From assembly GCA_029251085.1 (NCBI GenBank), contig JAQXDZ010000031.1, positions 1-64,000 on the forward strand: DNA of 64,000 nt. Reading direction: 5' to 3'. Both the position numbers and the translations under genes were made by a program. Positions 54,929 through 63,954 of this stretch are shown piece by piece. The notes beneath the pieces are model-generated. The model was not told where the DNA came from, did not search any database, and saw only the letters and a list, made by a program, of their open reading frames with translations. Each line of letters opens with the position of its first letter. Positions within the stretch are counted from its first letter, which is position 1. The stretch is from Mariniblastus sp. (lineage in GTDB: Bacteria; Planctomycetota; Planctomycetia; Pirellulales; Pirellulaceae).

Positions 54929-56611
54929 ATGCAATTAGTGGAAACTTTAGTTCGGCGTGGATTGGTATCTGACGCTCAGTTTAACCATGCTGAGAGTCTT
55001 GGCGGTGATGTACTGGCATCGCTAGTTGGGGCGGGCGCGGTTTCTCATGAAGCGGCTTTAGAGGCGATGGCGGACGAAGTCGGTGTAAAGTTTTTAGACT
55101 TGCGAACAGCCGACATTGATTTGTCCTTGCTCGAAGATTTTCCACTGAAAATTATCTATCGCCAGGTCTTGTTTCCCGTCAGTCGCGAAAACGGCACGAT
55201 CGTCGTTGCAACCAGTGATCCGCTCGATTTTTACCCGCTGGACGAAATCAGCGCGGCGATGGGTTTGGCAGTTGAACCTGTTCTGGCCGAGCAATCAGAA
55301 ATTGCCAAATTGATCAAAACCCACCTCGGTGTTGGTGGTGAGACGATTGGCGGTTTGATCGAGCAAAGAACCGAAGACGGGATTGAGTTGCTGACCGAAA
55401 TTGAGACGGACGGTAGCGAGCTTTCCGAGATGGCGCAGGAAGCAAGCGTTGTTCGTTTGGTCAATGAAATTTTGCTTGAAGCTGTTGAGTCGCGAACCAG
55501 TGACGTTCACATTGAATCGCAGCAAGACGGAATTGTGATTCGAAACCGAATTGACGGCATTCTTCATACCCAACCGGTTCCACCTGAGATCAATCATTTT
55601 CGCGCTGCGATCATCAGTCGACTGAAGATCATGGCGAAGTTAAATATCGCCGAGAAACGGTTGCCGCAGGACGGCCGAATTAAGATTCGGGTCAAAGGCC
55701 GAGAAGTGGACGTGCGTGTTTCGGTGATTCCGATGATTCACGGCGAGAGTCTCGTGATGAGGATTCTGGATAAAGGCGCGATGGTTTTTGAGTTGAAGGG
55801 CCTCGGAATGTCTGAGGAAACTTATGATGAATTTAGGAAATTGATTTCGTTGCCACACGGGATTATTTTGGTTACGGGGCCTACCGGTTCTGGTAAGACG
55901 ACGACGTTGTACAGTTCGTTGATTGAAATTAACGATCCAAAAACAAAGATCATTACTACCGAGGATCCGGTTGAGTACCAGTTAAAAGGTATTAATCAGA
56001 TTCAGGTGCATCCGAAGATCGGATTGACCTTTGCCCACTCGCTTCGAAGTATTTTGCGGCACGATCCTGACGTCGTTCTGGTTGGTGAAATTCGCGATTT
56101 AGAGACTGCGGAAAACGCCATCCAGGCGTCGCTCACCGGTCACCTTGTGTTCAGCACGCTTCACACGAATGATGCAGCCGGTGCGTTTACGCGGATGGGT
56201 GATATGGGCGTCGAGCCGTTTTTGGTTGCCAGCACCGTTGAGGCAATTATGGCACAACGACTTGTTCGTCGGCTTTGTAGTTGTCGCCGCGAGGTAAAAC
56301 CCGCAACGGCGGATCTGCCTGATGATTTTCCGATGGAAATGCTGGATCACGGGCCAATTTACGAAGCTGTTGGTTGCCGGGAGTGCCGGGATGTTGGGTA
56401 TCGAGGAAGGCTCGGTATTTACGAATTGCTCGTCACGACGGATGATCTGCGACAAATGGCTCACGATCGCATGAGCACTTGGGAAATCAAGAAAGCTGCC
56501 ATTGCCGGCGGAATGAAAACGCTTCGCGATGATGGCTGGCGAAAAGTAATTCAAGGAGATACTTCGGTGGAAGAAGTGCTTCGAATAACCAAGGGTGACC
56601 GGCGAAGTTAG
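54929..56611 (+). CDS. gspE: Type II secretion/type IV pilus assembly ATPase (GspE/PilB)
   Basis: This 560-residue ATPase powers pseudopilus or pilus assembly on the cytoplasmic face. It has an N-terminal MshEN-like domain (about residues 1-130), the linker VVRLVNEILLEAVESRTSDVHIE, Walker A GPTGSGKTT (317-325), an Asp box, Walker B (VVLVGEIRDLETAENAIQAS) and a His box (TGHLVFSTLHTNDAAGAFTR). A zinc-binding region (CSCRREV and CREC) precedes GYRGRLGIYELL. Both GspE and PilB share these, but the following pseudopilin genes favour GspE. It opens the operon; gspF starts 87 bp downstream. Confidence 0.94.
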   Translation: MQLVETLVRRGLVSDAQFNHAESLGGDVLASLVGAGAVSHEAALEAMADEVGVKFLDLRTADIDLSLLEDFPLKIIYRQVLFPVSRENGTIVVATSDPLDFYPLDEISAAMGLAVEPVLAEQSEIAKLIKTHLGVGGETIGGLIEQRTEDGIELLTEIETDGSELSEMAQEASVVRLVNEILLEAVESRTSDVHIESQQDGIVIRNRIDGILHTQPVPPEINHFRAAIISRLKIMAKLNIAEKRLPQDGRIKIRVKGREVDVRVSVIPMIHGESLVMRILDKGAMVFELKGLGMSEETYDEFRKLISLPHGIILVTGPTGSGKTTTLYSSLIEINDPKTKIITTEDPVEYQLKGINQIQVHPKIGLTFAHSLRSILRHDPDVVLVGEIRDLETAENAIQASLTGHLVFSTLHTNDAAGAFTRMGDMGVEPFLVASTVEAIMAQRLVRRLCSCRREVKPATADLPDDFPMEMLDHGPIYEAVGCRECRDVGYRGRLGIYELLVTTDDLRQMAHDRMSTWEIKKAAIAGGMKTLRDDGWRKVIQGDTSVEEVLRITKGDRRS

Positions 56612-56698
56612 AGAGGGTTTTCTTTTCTTTTTAGTCCAAGTTTGATGGTGGCCCGGAAAACGAAACGCGTAGAAGTTCTTAAGCGGAATTAAAATCGA

Positions 56699-57907
56699 AT
56701 GCCTGAATACAATTATAAAGCAAGAAATCTGCAGGGTGAAATCACCTCGGGTTCGATGTTCGCCAATACTGAAAAAGATATGGTTGGGGCGTTGTCGGCC
56801 AAAGGGTTGTTCCCTGTTTCAGTTTCCACGGAAGTTGAGAAAAAACAAATTAGTTTTGGTGGCGGCCGAGTTAGCGATCAAAAGATTGCTGCGTTTTACG
56901 AACAGCTTGCCTCGTTGATAACCAACGGCGTGCCGATGATGAGATCTCTCAGGATTCTTAAAGAGCAGGCCCAGATTCCCGTTTTTCGAAATGCCTTAGA
57001 GGATGTGATTGAGCGGGTTGAGGATGGTGAGACGCTTTCCGATGCGTTTGCCAAGCATCCCAAGGTCTTCAGTGAGATGGCCGTTAATATGTCGCGGGCG
57101 GGAGCTGAGGGCGGATTTCTCGAAGACGCACTATTGAGAGTGGCAAAGTTTACTGAACAGCAGTCTGAACTAAAATCGAGGACCACCGGAGCGTTAATCT
57201 ACCCAGCGGTTCTGGCCACGATTGGTACGATCGTGGTTTCGGTTTTGATCATATTCTTTGTACCCAAGTTTGGTTCAATGTTCGACCAGCTGCGGGCAAT
57301 GGGCGAACTGCCTCTGGTGACCGAATGGTTGTTGTGGTTTAGCGATTTTGTTCGGGGCTACGGAATCTTTTTCGCTGGAATCGCTGTGGTTGGAATCGTG
57401 ATTCTGAAATATCAGTTGGCGACGGAGTCTGGTAGGCGTTGGGCGGATCGTTGGAAAATTAAATTGCCAATACTGGGGCCAATCTTCCTCTCGTTGGCCG
57501 TTGGAAGATTCTGCCGAGTATTGGGGACCCTGCTGCGTAATGGTGTGCCGATCCTTCGCGCTCTCGACATCAGTAAAGACGCAACGGGCAATAAGATTTT
57601 GTCCGAGGCCATTGCCGACGCCGCCGAGAATATTACTTCGGGCGATTCGCTTTCGAAACCCTTGGGTCAATCGGGGCATTTTCCGCGGAACGTCACGGAG
57701 ATGCTGAGTGTTGCAGAAGAATCAAATACGCTTGACGACGTGTTAATCAACATTTCCGATGGCTTAGAAAAACAAACGGTTCGGCGTCTTGATATCATGG
57801 TTAAGCTTATCGAGCCGCTGATGTTAATGGTGATGGCTTTCATTATTTTGATTGTTGTCGTGGCGTTGCTTTTACCAATTATGAAGATGGGGAGTGTGAT
57901 GCAATAA
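56699..57907 (+). CDS. gspF: Inner-membrane platform protein GspF/PilC
   Basis: GspF is the polytopic inner-membrane platform of type II secretion and type IV pilus systems. This 402-residue protein has two GspF domains (about residues 70-195 and 270-395) and three membrane helices near 175, 220 and 385. Signatures are FYEQLASLITNGVPMMRSL and GRFCRVLGTLLRNGVPIL, near-copies of each other at the start of each domain, as is usual. It is followed by gspG and preceded by gspE. Confidence 0.95.
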   Translation: MPEYNYKARNLQGEITSGSMFANTEKDMVGALSAKGLFPVSVSTEVEKKQISFGGGRVSDQKIAAFYEQLASLITNGVPMMRSLRILKEQAQIPVFRNALEDVIERVEDGETLSDAFAKHPKVFSEMAVNMSRAGAEGGFLEDALLRVAKFTEQQSELKSRTTGALIYPAVLATIGTIVVSVLIIFFVPKFGSMFDQLRAMGELPLVTEWLLWFSDFVRGYGIFFAGIAVVGIVILKYQLATESGRRWADRWKIKLPILGPIFLSLAVGRFCRVLGTLLRNGVPILRALDISKDATGNKILSEAIADAAENITSGDSLSKPLGQSGHFPRNVTEMLSVAEESNTLDDVLINISDGLEKQTVRRLDIMVKLIEPLMLMVMAFIILIVVVALLLPIMKMGSVMQ

Positions 57908-57979
57908 AACGAAACTTGGATGCGTTTTTCACCCCTGTTTTTATTCAAACCTATAAAAAACTGTTTAAGAGGAATTGAG

Positions 57980-58402
57980 ATGAAATTAAGAAGACAAAGT
58001 CGGCGGAACTCTGGTTTTACATTGCTTGAACTGCTTTTGGTGATGGCTATTTTGGTTGTTTTGGCCGGTCTTGGAACCGTCGCGGTAGTCAACCTGCAAA
58101 GAGGTGCGTTGACGAGCACTGCGACGATTGAGATCGAGACAATGAAAAGAGCCTGCAAGATGTTCAAGCTAAATGTAGGTTCTTACCCTGCGACGCTGGA
58201 TGACCTGTACACCAACCCGACAGGCATGAGTCGTGCTCAATGGGGCGGTCCTTATCTGGATGAGCCAGTTGGTAACGATCCATGGCAAAATCCGTACTCG
58301 TACACGAAGGACGAATTGAATGATGTCGTTACGGTTCGGTCTTCTGGGCCTGACAAGCAGAGCGGCACTGAAGACGACGTTCCAGCAGCCGACAGTAAAT
58401 AG
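57980..58402 (+). CDS. gspG: Major pseudopilin GspG
   Basis: This 140-residue protein has the prepilin signal SG|FTLLELLLVMAIL, with cleavage after G12 and the conserved Glu at +5 (E17). The C-terminus has a GPDKQSGTEDDVPA calcium-binding loop typical of GspG, which distinguishes it from type IV pilins. I chose the ATG at 57980 because AGAGGAA lies upstream and it gives a normal prepilin leader; an upstream frame from 57920 does not. It would be the main subunit of the pseudopilus. Confidence 0.95.
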   Translation: MKLRRQSRRNSGFTLLELLLVMAILVVLAGLGTVAVVNLQRGALTSTATIEIETMKRACKMFKLNVGSYPATLDDLYTNPTGMSRAQWGGPYLDEPVGNDPWQNPYSYTKDELNDVVTVRSSGPDKQSGTEDDVPAADSK

Positions 58403-58483
58403 TTCGCAAGGTTATTGGCCCCGTCTGGATCTTTTGACTCGGTCCCGGACGGGCGGTCGCAAAGCTGATTTAGTGGATTCCGC

Positions 58484-59098
58484 ATGAAGAAGAAATTGCA
58501 AAACGTTGCTTTCATTCAACTGCGGAACCGGTGCGCTGGAATGACCTTGATGGAGTTGCTTTTGGTCGTCGCAATCATGGTCGTTGTCACTGCCGTCGCG
58601 GCACCAACGGTACAACAAACGCTGGCCAATCAGTCTCTCAAGAAGAGTGCTGATCGTGTGCGTGTTGCGATGGGGCAGGCGCGGGTGAAGGCAATAAAGA
58701 ACGGCGAAGAGTACGCAGTGTTCTTTTCTCCGGGAGGTTCTTTTTTTAACGTGGCTCCGTTTAGAACGTTTGAACAGCAAGGGGCACTTGCAGATCAGCG
58801 AGAGCGAGAACTGTCGGAGGGCCGGGCTACGAGTTATGAAGATGATCTGTTGCCAAGGGGAGTTGTGTTTGTTGCAGCAGAGGCGGCAATGGACGCCCGG
58901 GGTGCTGATGTCCTGGCAACCTCTGGTTCTAAAGGATCACTTGAGCCAATCTTTTTTTATCCAGACGGAACTTCGCAAGATGCAATTATCACCCTCCAAA
59001 ACCAAAAGCAGGCAACGATCGAAGTTCATCTTCGAGGACTGACGGGGATCGCTAAGACCGTTCGCCCTGACTTCGTGGAAACGGAAGGGAGCCAATGA
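58484..59098 (+). CDS. Minor pseudopilin, GspH-like
   Basis: This 204-residue protein has a prepilin signal AG|MTLMELLLVVAIMVV with Glu at +5 (E24). The position after GspG and before the GspI-like gene suggests GspH. The remainder is beta-rich, with 'RVAMGQARVKAIKNGEEYAV' as in GspH-like pseudopilins. It overlaps the next gene by four bases (ATGA), indicating translational coupling. Confidence 0.85.
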   Translation: MKKKLQNVAFIQLRNRCAGMTLMELLLVVAIMVVVTAVAAPTVQQTLANQSLKKSADRVRVAMGQARVKAIKNGEEYAVFFSPGGSFFNVAPFRTFEQQGALADQRERELSEGRATSYEDDLLPRGVVFVAAEAAMDARGADVLATSGSKGSLEPIFFYPDGTSQDAIITLQNQKQATIEVHLRGLTGIAKTVRPDFVETEGSQ

Positions 59099-59547
59099 TA
59101 TCTCGGGGCTCACATGCTGCGAACTTCACTCAGCGTAACCGTCGGCCTTCAGGGCCGCGGTCTCGACGTGGGTTGTCGCTGTTAGAGGTTATTCTCTCGG
59201 TTGCCATTCTTGGTGGTTCGATGGCAGTGATTGGCAATTTGTATCACCTTGGGTATCGAAGTGGTCTCAAGTCTCAGCTGCTCAATGATGCCAACATGAT
59301 CGCGGGTTCGACGATGGCCGAGTTGGTGGTGGGTGCGATTCCCTTAGAGTCCACCGGCAATGCCGAGGTTCCAAACAAGCCGAATTGGTTTTATTCGGTC
59401 GATATCCAGGACTCGATGCAGGCGGGATTGTTTTTGGCAACCGTGGTTGTGCGTCGCGGAGACGAAGAATCTGCGGTCCCGGCATCGATCTCGATCGTCC
59501 GTTTAATCCCTGATCCGGATTATGAACCGGAAGAGGATATGGAATAA
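59095..59547 (+). CDS. Minor pseudopilin, GspI-like
   Basis: This 150-residue protein has the prepilin signal RG|LSLLEVILSVAILGG with Glu at +5 (E31). The segment 'NDANMIAGSTMAELVVGA' resembles the GspI helix that contacts GspJ and GspK. Order and overlap with the GspH-like gene support the call. The N-terminal leader of 26 residues is longer than in model pseudopilins. Confidence 0.82.
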   Translation: MISRGSHAANFTQRNRRPSGPRSRRGLSLLEVILSVAILGGSMAVIGNLYHLGYRSGLKSQLLNDANMIAGSTMAELVVGAIPLESTGNAEVPNKPNWFYSVDIQDSMQAGLFLATVVVRRGDEESAVPASISIVRLIPDPDYEPEEDME

Positions 59548-59548
59548 C

Positions 59549-60478
59549 ATGGCATCCATTAACAAACTAGGATCCGGAATCCCTCACGGTAGCCGGTTTG
59601 AATCGAAACGTGCTCGGGCGGGCTACACTTTGCTTGAGCTTCTGCTCGCACTGGGTTTGTCCGTGGTAGTGTTTTCTGCCGTGGGAGCTGGGGTTCAGAT
59701 CTATTTGGTTGCTTTGACAAAGCAGCAGGCAATGGTCGAGCAAAAGCAAGTTGCCCGAGCTTTGTTGGCGATGATTGGGAATGATTTGAGGGCTGGTATT
59801 CAGTACAAGGCGACTGATTATTCAGGCTTAGATAATCTCATTCAAACTCAGACAATGATGCTCACTGGTGGTGCCGCAGCGGAAGAAGAAGAGGAGGAGC
59901 CAGAATCTCTAATCGTGGAAGAGGAAGTTTCCTTTAGGCCAACGATGTTGGGGAGTTCGAATGTCCTGATGATTGACATTAGTCGGCTTCCTCGATTGGA
60001 CCAGTACAATCCTTTGGTTGCATCAGCGGAAGATGAGGTGCAGTCGCCGTCTGATATTAAATCGCTCTCTTATTTTGTTTCATTGAGTGAGGGCGGCGTA
60101 GAGTCGGCAATCGAGTTTCAACCGAACAAAGCGCCGGGTGGTCTTTATCGCCGGGAGATTGATCGAGCGGTTGCCGAATACAGAGGCGAAACAGACCTCA
60201 TGCTGGCGCCCGATGAATTTACCCGGTTAATCGCCAATGAGGTTGTGGATATTAGTTTCCAATACTTTGATGGCGAAGATTGGCAGTCTGAATGGGACTC
60301 GGTTGAAAACGGTGGTTTCCCAGTGGCAATCGAGGTCAATATTATGATTGATCCAGCGCGGTCAGCCGCCGGTTCTCAGGACTACACCATAGATCAATCT
60401 GATCCTGAGCAGATGCAAATCTTCCGGACGGTGGTTGATTTGCCCGTTGCCGAACCGATTGAAAGTGAAGGCAATTAG
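59549..60478 (+). CDS. Minor pseudopilin, GspJ-like
   Basis: This protein of about 309 residues has a prepilin signal AG|YTLLELLLALGLSVV with Glu at +5 (E30). It carries the GspJ-like 'VARALLAMIGNDLRAGI' segment. An acidic run of six Glu lies near residue 110. It is longer than typical GspJ (about 200), the extra being a middle insertion. The ATG at 59549 starts one base after the GspI stop; an earlier ATG at 59522 overlaps it. The stop codon abuts the next start. Confidence 0.8.
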   Translation: MASINKLGSGIPHGSRFESKRARAGYTLLELLLALGLSVVVFSAVGAGVQIYLVALTKQQAMVEQKQVARALLAMIGNDLRAGIQYKATDYSGLDNLIQTQTMMLTGGAAAEEEEEEPESLIVEEEVSFRPTMLGSSNVLMIDISRLPRLDQYNPLVASAEDEVQSPSDIKSLSYFVSLSEGGVESAIEFQPNKAPGGLYRREIDRAVAEYRGETDLMLAPDEFTRLIANEVVDISFQYFDGEDWQSEWDSVENGGFPVAIEVNIMIDPARSAAGSQDYTIDQSDPEQMQIFRTVVDLPVAEPIESEGN

Positions 60479-62101
60479 ATGAAGAAACTGAAGTCTTTCG
60501 TTCAACACGGTTTTAAGCTTGATCGACATCGTGCCGGTGGTCATGGTCGACGGCAAGGTATGCTGTTGGTCATCGTGCTGGTGACGGTTGTGATTCTTTC
60601 CTTGTCGGTTTACACATTCACCGCGTTGATGCAAACGGAAGAAGAGGCATCGAGGTTAGGCACGCGGCAATTACAGTCGAAGAATCTAGTTGATTCAGGA
60701 ATGGATTTCGTGCGTCTCTATCTCTCCAATAGTGAAGCTACGATTCGGGAAAAAGGTGGGCGCTGGGATAATCCAACCTACTTCCAGGCCGTTCCAGTGG
60801 CTGTGTCAAATTCCAACGCCGCTCTGGTTGGTTATTTTTCTGTGGCCACGTCGAGTCTTGATGAAGAGGGTGCTCCCGAAGGTCAGCGTTTTGGTTTGAT
60901 TGATGAGAGCAGTAAAATTAACTTGAACACGATGCCCTATGCGGAGGCAACTCTTTCGTTGAGTGGCGGAAACGTTCGAGATTTGCTGATGGGTTTGCCG
61001 GAGATGACAGAAGAAATAGCCGACTCGATTCTGGATTGGATGGACGCGGACGACGAAGCGAGAGATTACGGTGTTGAGTCATCTTATTACGAAGGCTTGT
61101 CGCCACCTTATTCCGCAAAGAATGGCCCGATGGATAGTCTGGACGAACTGCTTCTTGTTTACGGAGTAACACCGCAGCTTCTGTTTGGCCTCGATTCAAA
61201 TCGAAATGGTGTTCTGGATCCCGCCGAGATGGTTGGGACAAACGTGTCATCCGTCGATGCAGAAATGTACCTTGGCTGGGCGAATTATCTGACGTTGTAT
61301 AGCAACGAAAGTAATTTGACGGCAGAGGGACTGCCTCGAATCAATGTCAATGCTGACGATCTTGAACAGTTGTATGACGATTTGAAAAGTGCTTTTGATG
61401 ATGAGTGGGCCAACTTTATAATCTACTATCGCTGTTCTTCGGCCGAGCCATCGACTGAACCACCTTCAGAGACAGCGGTCGTGCAGAGCGCGGCATTGCT
61501 GCCTCCGGATTTTGCAGTCCTTGAGAGCAAACGGAAACTCAATTCGATTGTCGACCTCGTATTGGCTTACGTTGATACGAGTGAGTGGGACGAATTGAAC
61601 CTCACCAGTTTTGCGGAGTCACCGGTAAAAGCAGGCAACATTCCTTTCGCGATGCCGCGTTTGATGGCAAGTCTGACGACGTTTGAGGGGGCAACCATAC
61701 CGGGCCGGATCAATATTATGCAGGCTCCCAGAGTCGTCTTGATGGGAATTCCCGGACTTGATGAGACGACCGTCGATCAGATCATTAGCCAACGCGGTAC
61801 CGATTTTGAGCTAGATGATCCAACTGGTGCAGATATGAACCGAAAATATGAGACTTGGTTGTTTGTAGAAGGCGTGGTTGATCTGGCGACGATGAAAAGC
61901 CTGATGTCCTACGTTTGTACCGGTGGTGACGTTTTTGGGGCTGAAATCATCGGATATTTTGCCGACGGGGTCGGAACCTCTCGGGCGGAGGTAGTGTTAG
62001 ATACTACGGTTGGTGTCCCCCGTGTTATTTCTTGGAGAAATAAGAGCCATTTAAGGTCTAGTTTCTCGATTGAAGCCCTCGGTACAAACATAATTGAATA
62101 G
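60479..62101 (+). CDS. GspK-like minor pseudopilin
   Basis: This 540-residue protein has a prepilin-like signal QG|MLLVIVLVTVVILSL but lacks Glu at +5 (Ile instead), as is normal for GspK. Conserved parts include SKINLNTMPYAEA, ADSILDWMDADDEARDYG and SLDELLLVYGVTP. GspK is predicted to cap the pseudopilus tip with GspI and GspJ. Its length exceeds the usual 300-330 residues because of a repeated SAM-like region (e.g. PGLDETTVDQIISQRG). It starts right at the GspJ stop codon. Confidence 0.85.
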   Translation: MKKLKSFVQHGFKLDRHRAGGHGRRQGMLLVIVLVTVVILSLSVYTFTALMQTEEEASRLGTRQLQSKNLVDSGMDFVRLYLSNSEATIREKGGRWDNPTYFQAVPVAVSNSNAALVGYFSVATSSLDEEGAPEGQRFGLIDESSKINLNTMPYAEATLSLSGGNVRDLLMGLPEMTEEIADSILDWMDADDEARDYGVESSYYEGLSPPYSAKNGPMDSLDELLLVYGVTPQLLFGLDSNRNGVLDPAEMVGTNVSSVDAEMYLGWANYLTLYSNESNLTAEGLPRINVNADDLEQLYDDLKSAFDDEWANFIIYYRCSSAEPSTEPPSETAVVQSAALLPPDFAVLESKRKLNSIVDLVLAYVDTSEWDELNLTSFAESPVKAGNIPFAMPRLMASLTTFEGATIPGRINIMQAPRVVLMGIPGLDETTVDQIISQRGTDFELDDPTGADMNRKYETWLFVEGVVDLATMKSLMSYVCTGGDVFGAEIIGYFADGVGTSRAEVVLDTTVGVPRVISWRNKSHLRSSFSIEALGTNIIE

Positions 62102-62151
62102 AGTTCGACTCGCGTTTTTTTCGAGTTAATTGATTAATCTGAAAGTTAGCC

Positions 62152-63954
62152 ATGGCATTCGTTGCTATCCAAATCCAAGATGACCAGATCCTTGTCGCTG
62201 CCGCGAGAATTGCGCAGCGGTCGGTAAAGATAACCCACATGTTCTCCGTCGATCTGGCTGGCGATGCGGAGTTAGCTGCCGAAGCGTTGAAATCCAGTTT
62301 GGCAAAGCATGGGTTGTCGCGAGCTGATGCGGCGGTCATCGTGAGTCGGGCTGACGCGGAAATCAGGGAAGTGACCATTCCGCCTGCACCGGATAATGAA
62401 GTCCCAGACATGGTTCGGTTTATTGCCAACAATGAGTTTGTCTCACTCAGTGAGGCCTGGGCTTTGGATTACCTTCCTTTGCGCGGAGATGAGACTCAAT
62501 CGCGGGACGTGTTGGCCGTTGGTATTTCGCCTGAGCTTCAGCAGCGGGTGATGTCAATTACTGGCGCTGCAGGGCTTAAGGTGAAGCACCTTTTGTTGCG
62601 GCCGCTGGCGACAATTGACTTGCTGGGTGAAGAATTGAACGATGGGAAGTGTCGTTTGATTGTTGATCCCAATGGAGATCAAGCAGACATCTCTGTCGTT
62701 GATGGTAGTCTGTTGTTAACCACGCGAACGATTCGGCTTGCGGCTTCAAGCGATTTGAACGAGAGAACATCAACACTGCTAGCCGAATCCCGAAGGACGC
62801 TTGCTTCAGCCAAGACGACGCTTGGCGAACGCCCGGTAGCCGAAGCCATCGTATTCGGAGAGTCAGAGAATTATCAGAATCTGGCGAGTGAACTTGAAAC
62901 GAAATTAGAACTGAGTGTCAGGCTAGTTTTGCCGAGCCAGTTCACTTCGATTGCCAGTGGTTGTGATACGCCGGAATTTCCGGAACGTTTTGCAGCCGTT
63001 CTTGGAGCACTGGAGAAGCAAGCGGCAAAGGAAAAGTATCGTTTGGACTTCGTCAATCCAAGAAAGCCAATCGTGGTCAAGCAAGATCACTCACGCTGGT
63101 ACCAAATCGGTGCTGCGGTTGCGGCTGTCTTTGTGATTGCGGTTGCCTCGGGCTGGTGGGTGCTGCGACAACAAAATTCGGAGATAAATCGCCTGAAGGA
63201 TGATTTAGCGTACCTGGAGCGGCTGAACGAAGGTGTTGATGACAACCCCAGTGTCAAACAGATTACGAGCGAGGTCGACAAAATTGATGTCTGGAAAGTG
63301 GCTGATATCAACTGGCTCGAAGAGCTTGGCGAATACAGCGAGCGGTCGTTGACTCCTGACGATAACATCGTCGATGTTTTCGATGCGGTTACAGGCCTCA
63401 AAGCTGGAGGAAATGCCCGCATCGTCGTTAACATGCGAACGACCGCCGTCGGAAAAGAAGCCGAATTGATTGGTGAGCTCAGCGAAGCTCGTTTTTCGGT
63501 GAAACCAACCCGAGGCGCTGTCGACCCAACCGACAAAAGTTACCCGCTAAGTACAAGCTTGCGAGTCGAATTTTCGCCGGACAAGGGTGCGTTAATAGAA
63601 GAGTTTAACAAGCGAGCAACCGAGTACCGCGATTCAACAATGGCGGCCGTTAGTCAAGCGAGCGATGCCATTCAAGGCGAAGTTAAAGAGGACGAAGTTA
63701 AAGAGGACGAAGCGAAAGAGGACGAAGTTAAAGAGGACGAAGCTAAAGAGGACGAAGCTAAAGAGGGCGACGCGAAAGAGGGCGACGCGAAAGAGGGCGA
63801 CGCGAAAGAGGGCGACGCGAAAGAGGACGACGCGAAAGAGGACGACGCGAAAGAGGACGACGCGAAAGAGGACGGAAAAGTGAAGGAAGATGCGGGCGAA
63901 GGTGAAGGCAGTGAAACAAATCCGGAATCATCGGAAGTTGCGGTCGCGAAGTGA
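62152..63954 (+). CDS. GspL/PilM-PilN-like protein with charged repeat tail
   Basis: This 600-residue protein starts with an actin-like (PilM/GspL cytoplasmic) domain (about residues 1-290), then a membrane helix (about 318-340) and a soluble region like PilN/GspL (about 345-500). This is the GspL layout: a cytoplasmic part that would bind GspE and a periplasmic part. The C-terminus is a long tail of 13 EVKED/DAKEG-type pentapeptides followed by an acidic end. The tail is unusual. Overlap of its stop codon with a possible GTG start suggests that a GspM-like gene follows. Confidence 0.78.
   Translation: MAFVAIQIQDDQILVAAARIAQRSVKITHMFSVDLAGDAELAAEALKSSLAKHGLSRADAAVIVSRADAEIREVTIPPAPDNEVPDMVRFIANNEFVSLSEAWALDYLPLRGDETQSRDVLAVGISPELQQRVMSITGAAGLKVKHLLLRPLATIDLLGEELNDGKCRLIVDPNGDQADISVVDGSLLLTTRTIRLAASSDLNERTSTLLAESRRTLASAKTTLGERPVAEAIVFGESENYQNLASELETKLELSVRLVLPSQFTSIASGCDTPEFPERFAAVLGALEKQAAKEKYRLDFVNPRKPIVVKQDHSRWYQIGAAVAAVFVIAVASGWWVLRQQNSEINRLKDDLAYLERLNEGVDDNPSVKQITSEVDKIDVWKVADINWLEELGEYSERSLTPDDNIVDVFDAVTGLKAGGNARIVVNMRTTAVGKEAELIGELSEARFSVKPTRGAVDPTDKSYPLSTSLRVEFSPDKGALIEEFNKRATEYRDSTMAAVSQASDAIQGEVKEDEVKEDEAKEDEVKEDEAKEDEAKEGDAKEGDAKEGDAKEGDAKEDDAKEDDAKEDDAKEDGKVKEDAGEGEGSETNPESSEVAVAK
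63679..63873 (+). repeat. 15-bp tandem repeat, 13 copies
   Basis: Thirteen in-frame 15-bp units of the type GAAGTTAAAGAGGAC or GACGCGAAAGAGGGC encode alternating E/D-(V/A)-K-E-(D/G) pentapeptides in the GspL-like tail. The units differ mainly at a few positions, suggesting growth by slippage. The repeat keeps other frames open, which creates false reading frames on both strands. Confidence 0.95.
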
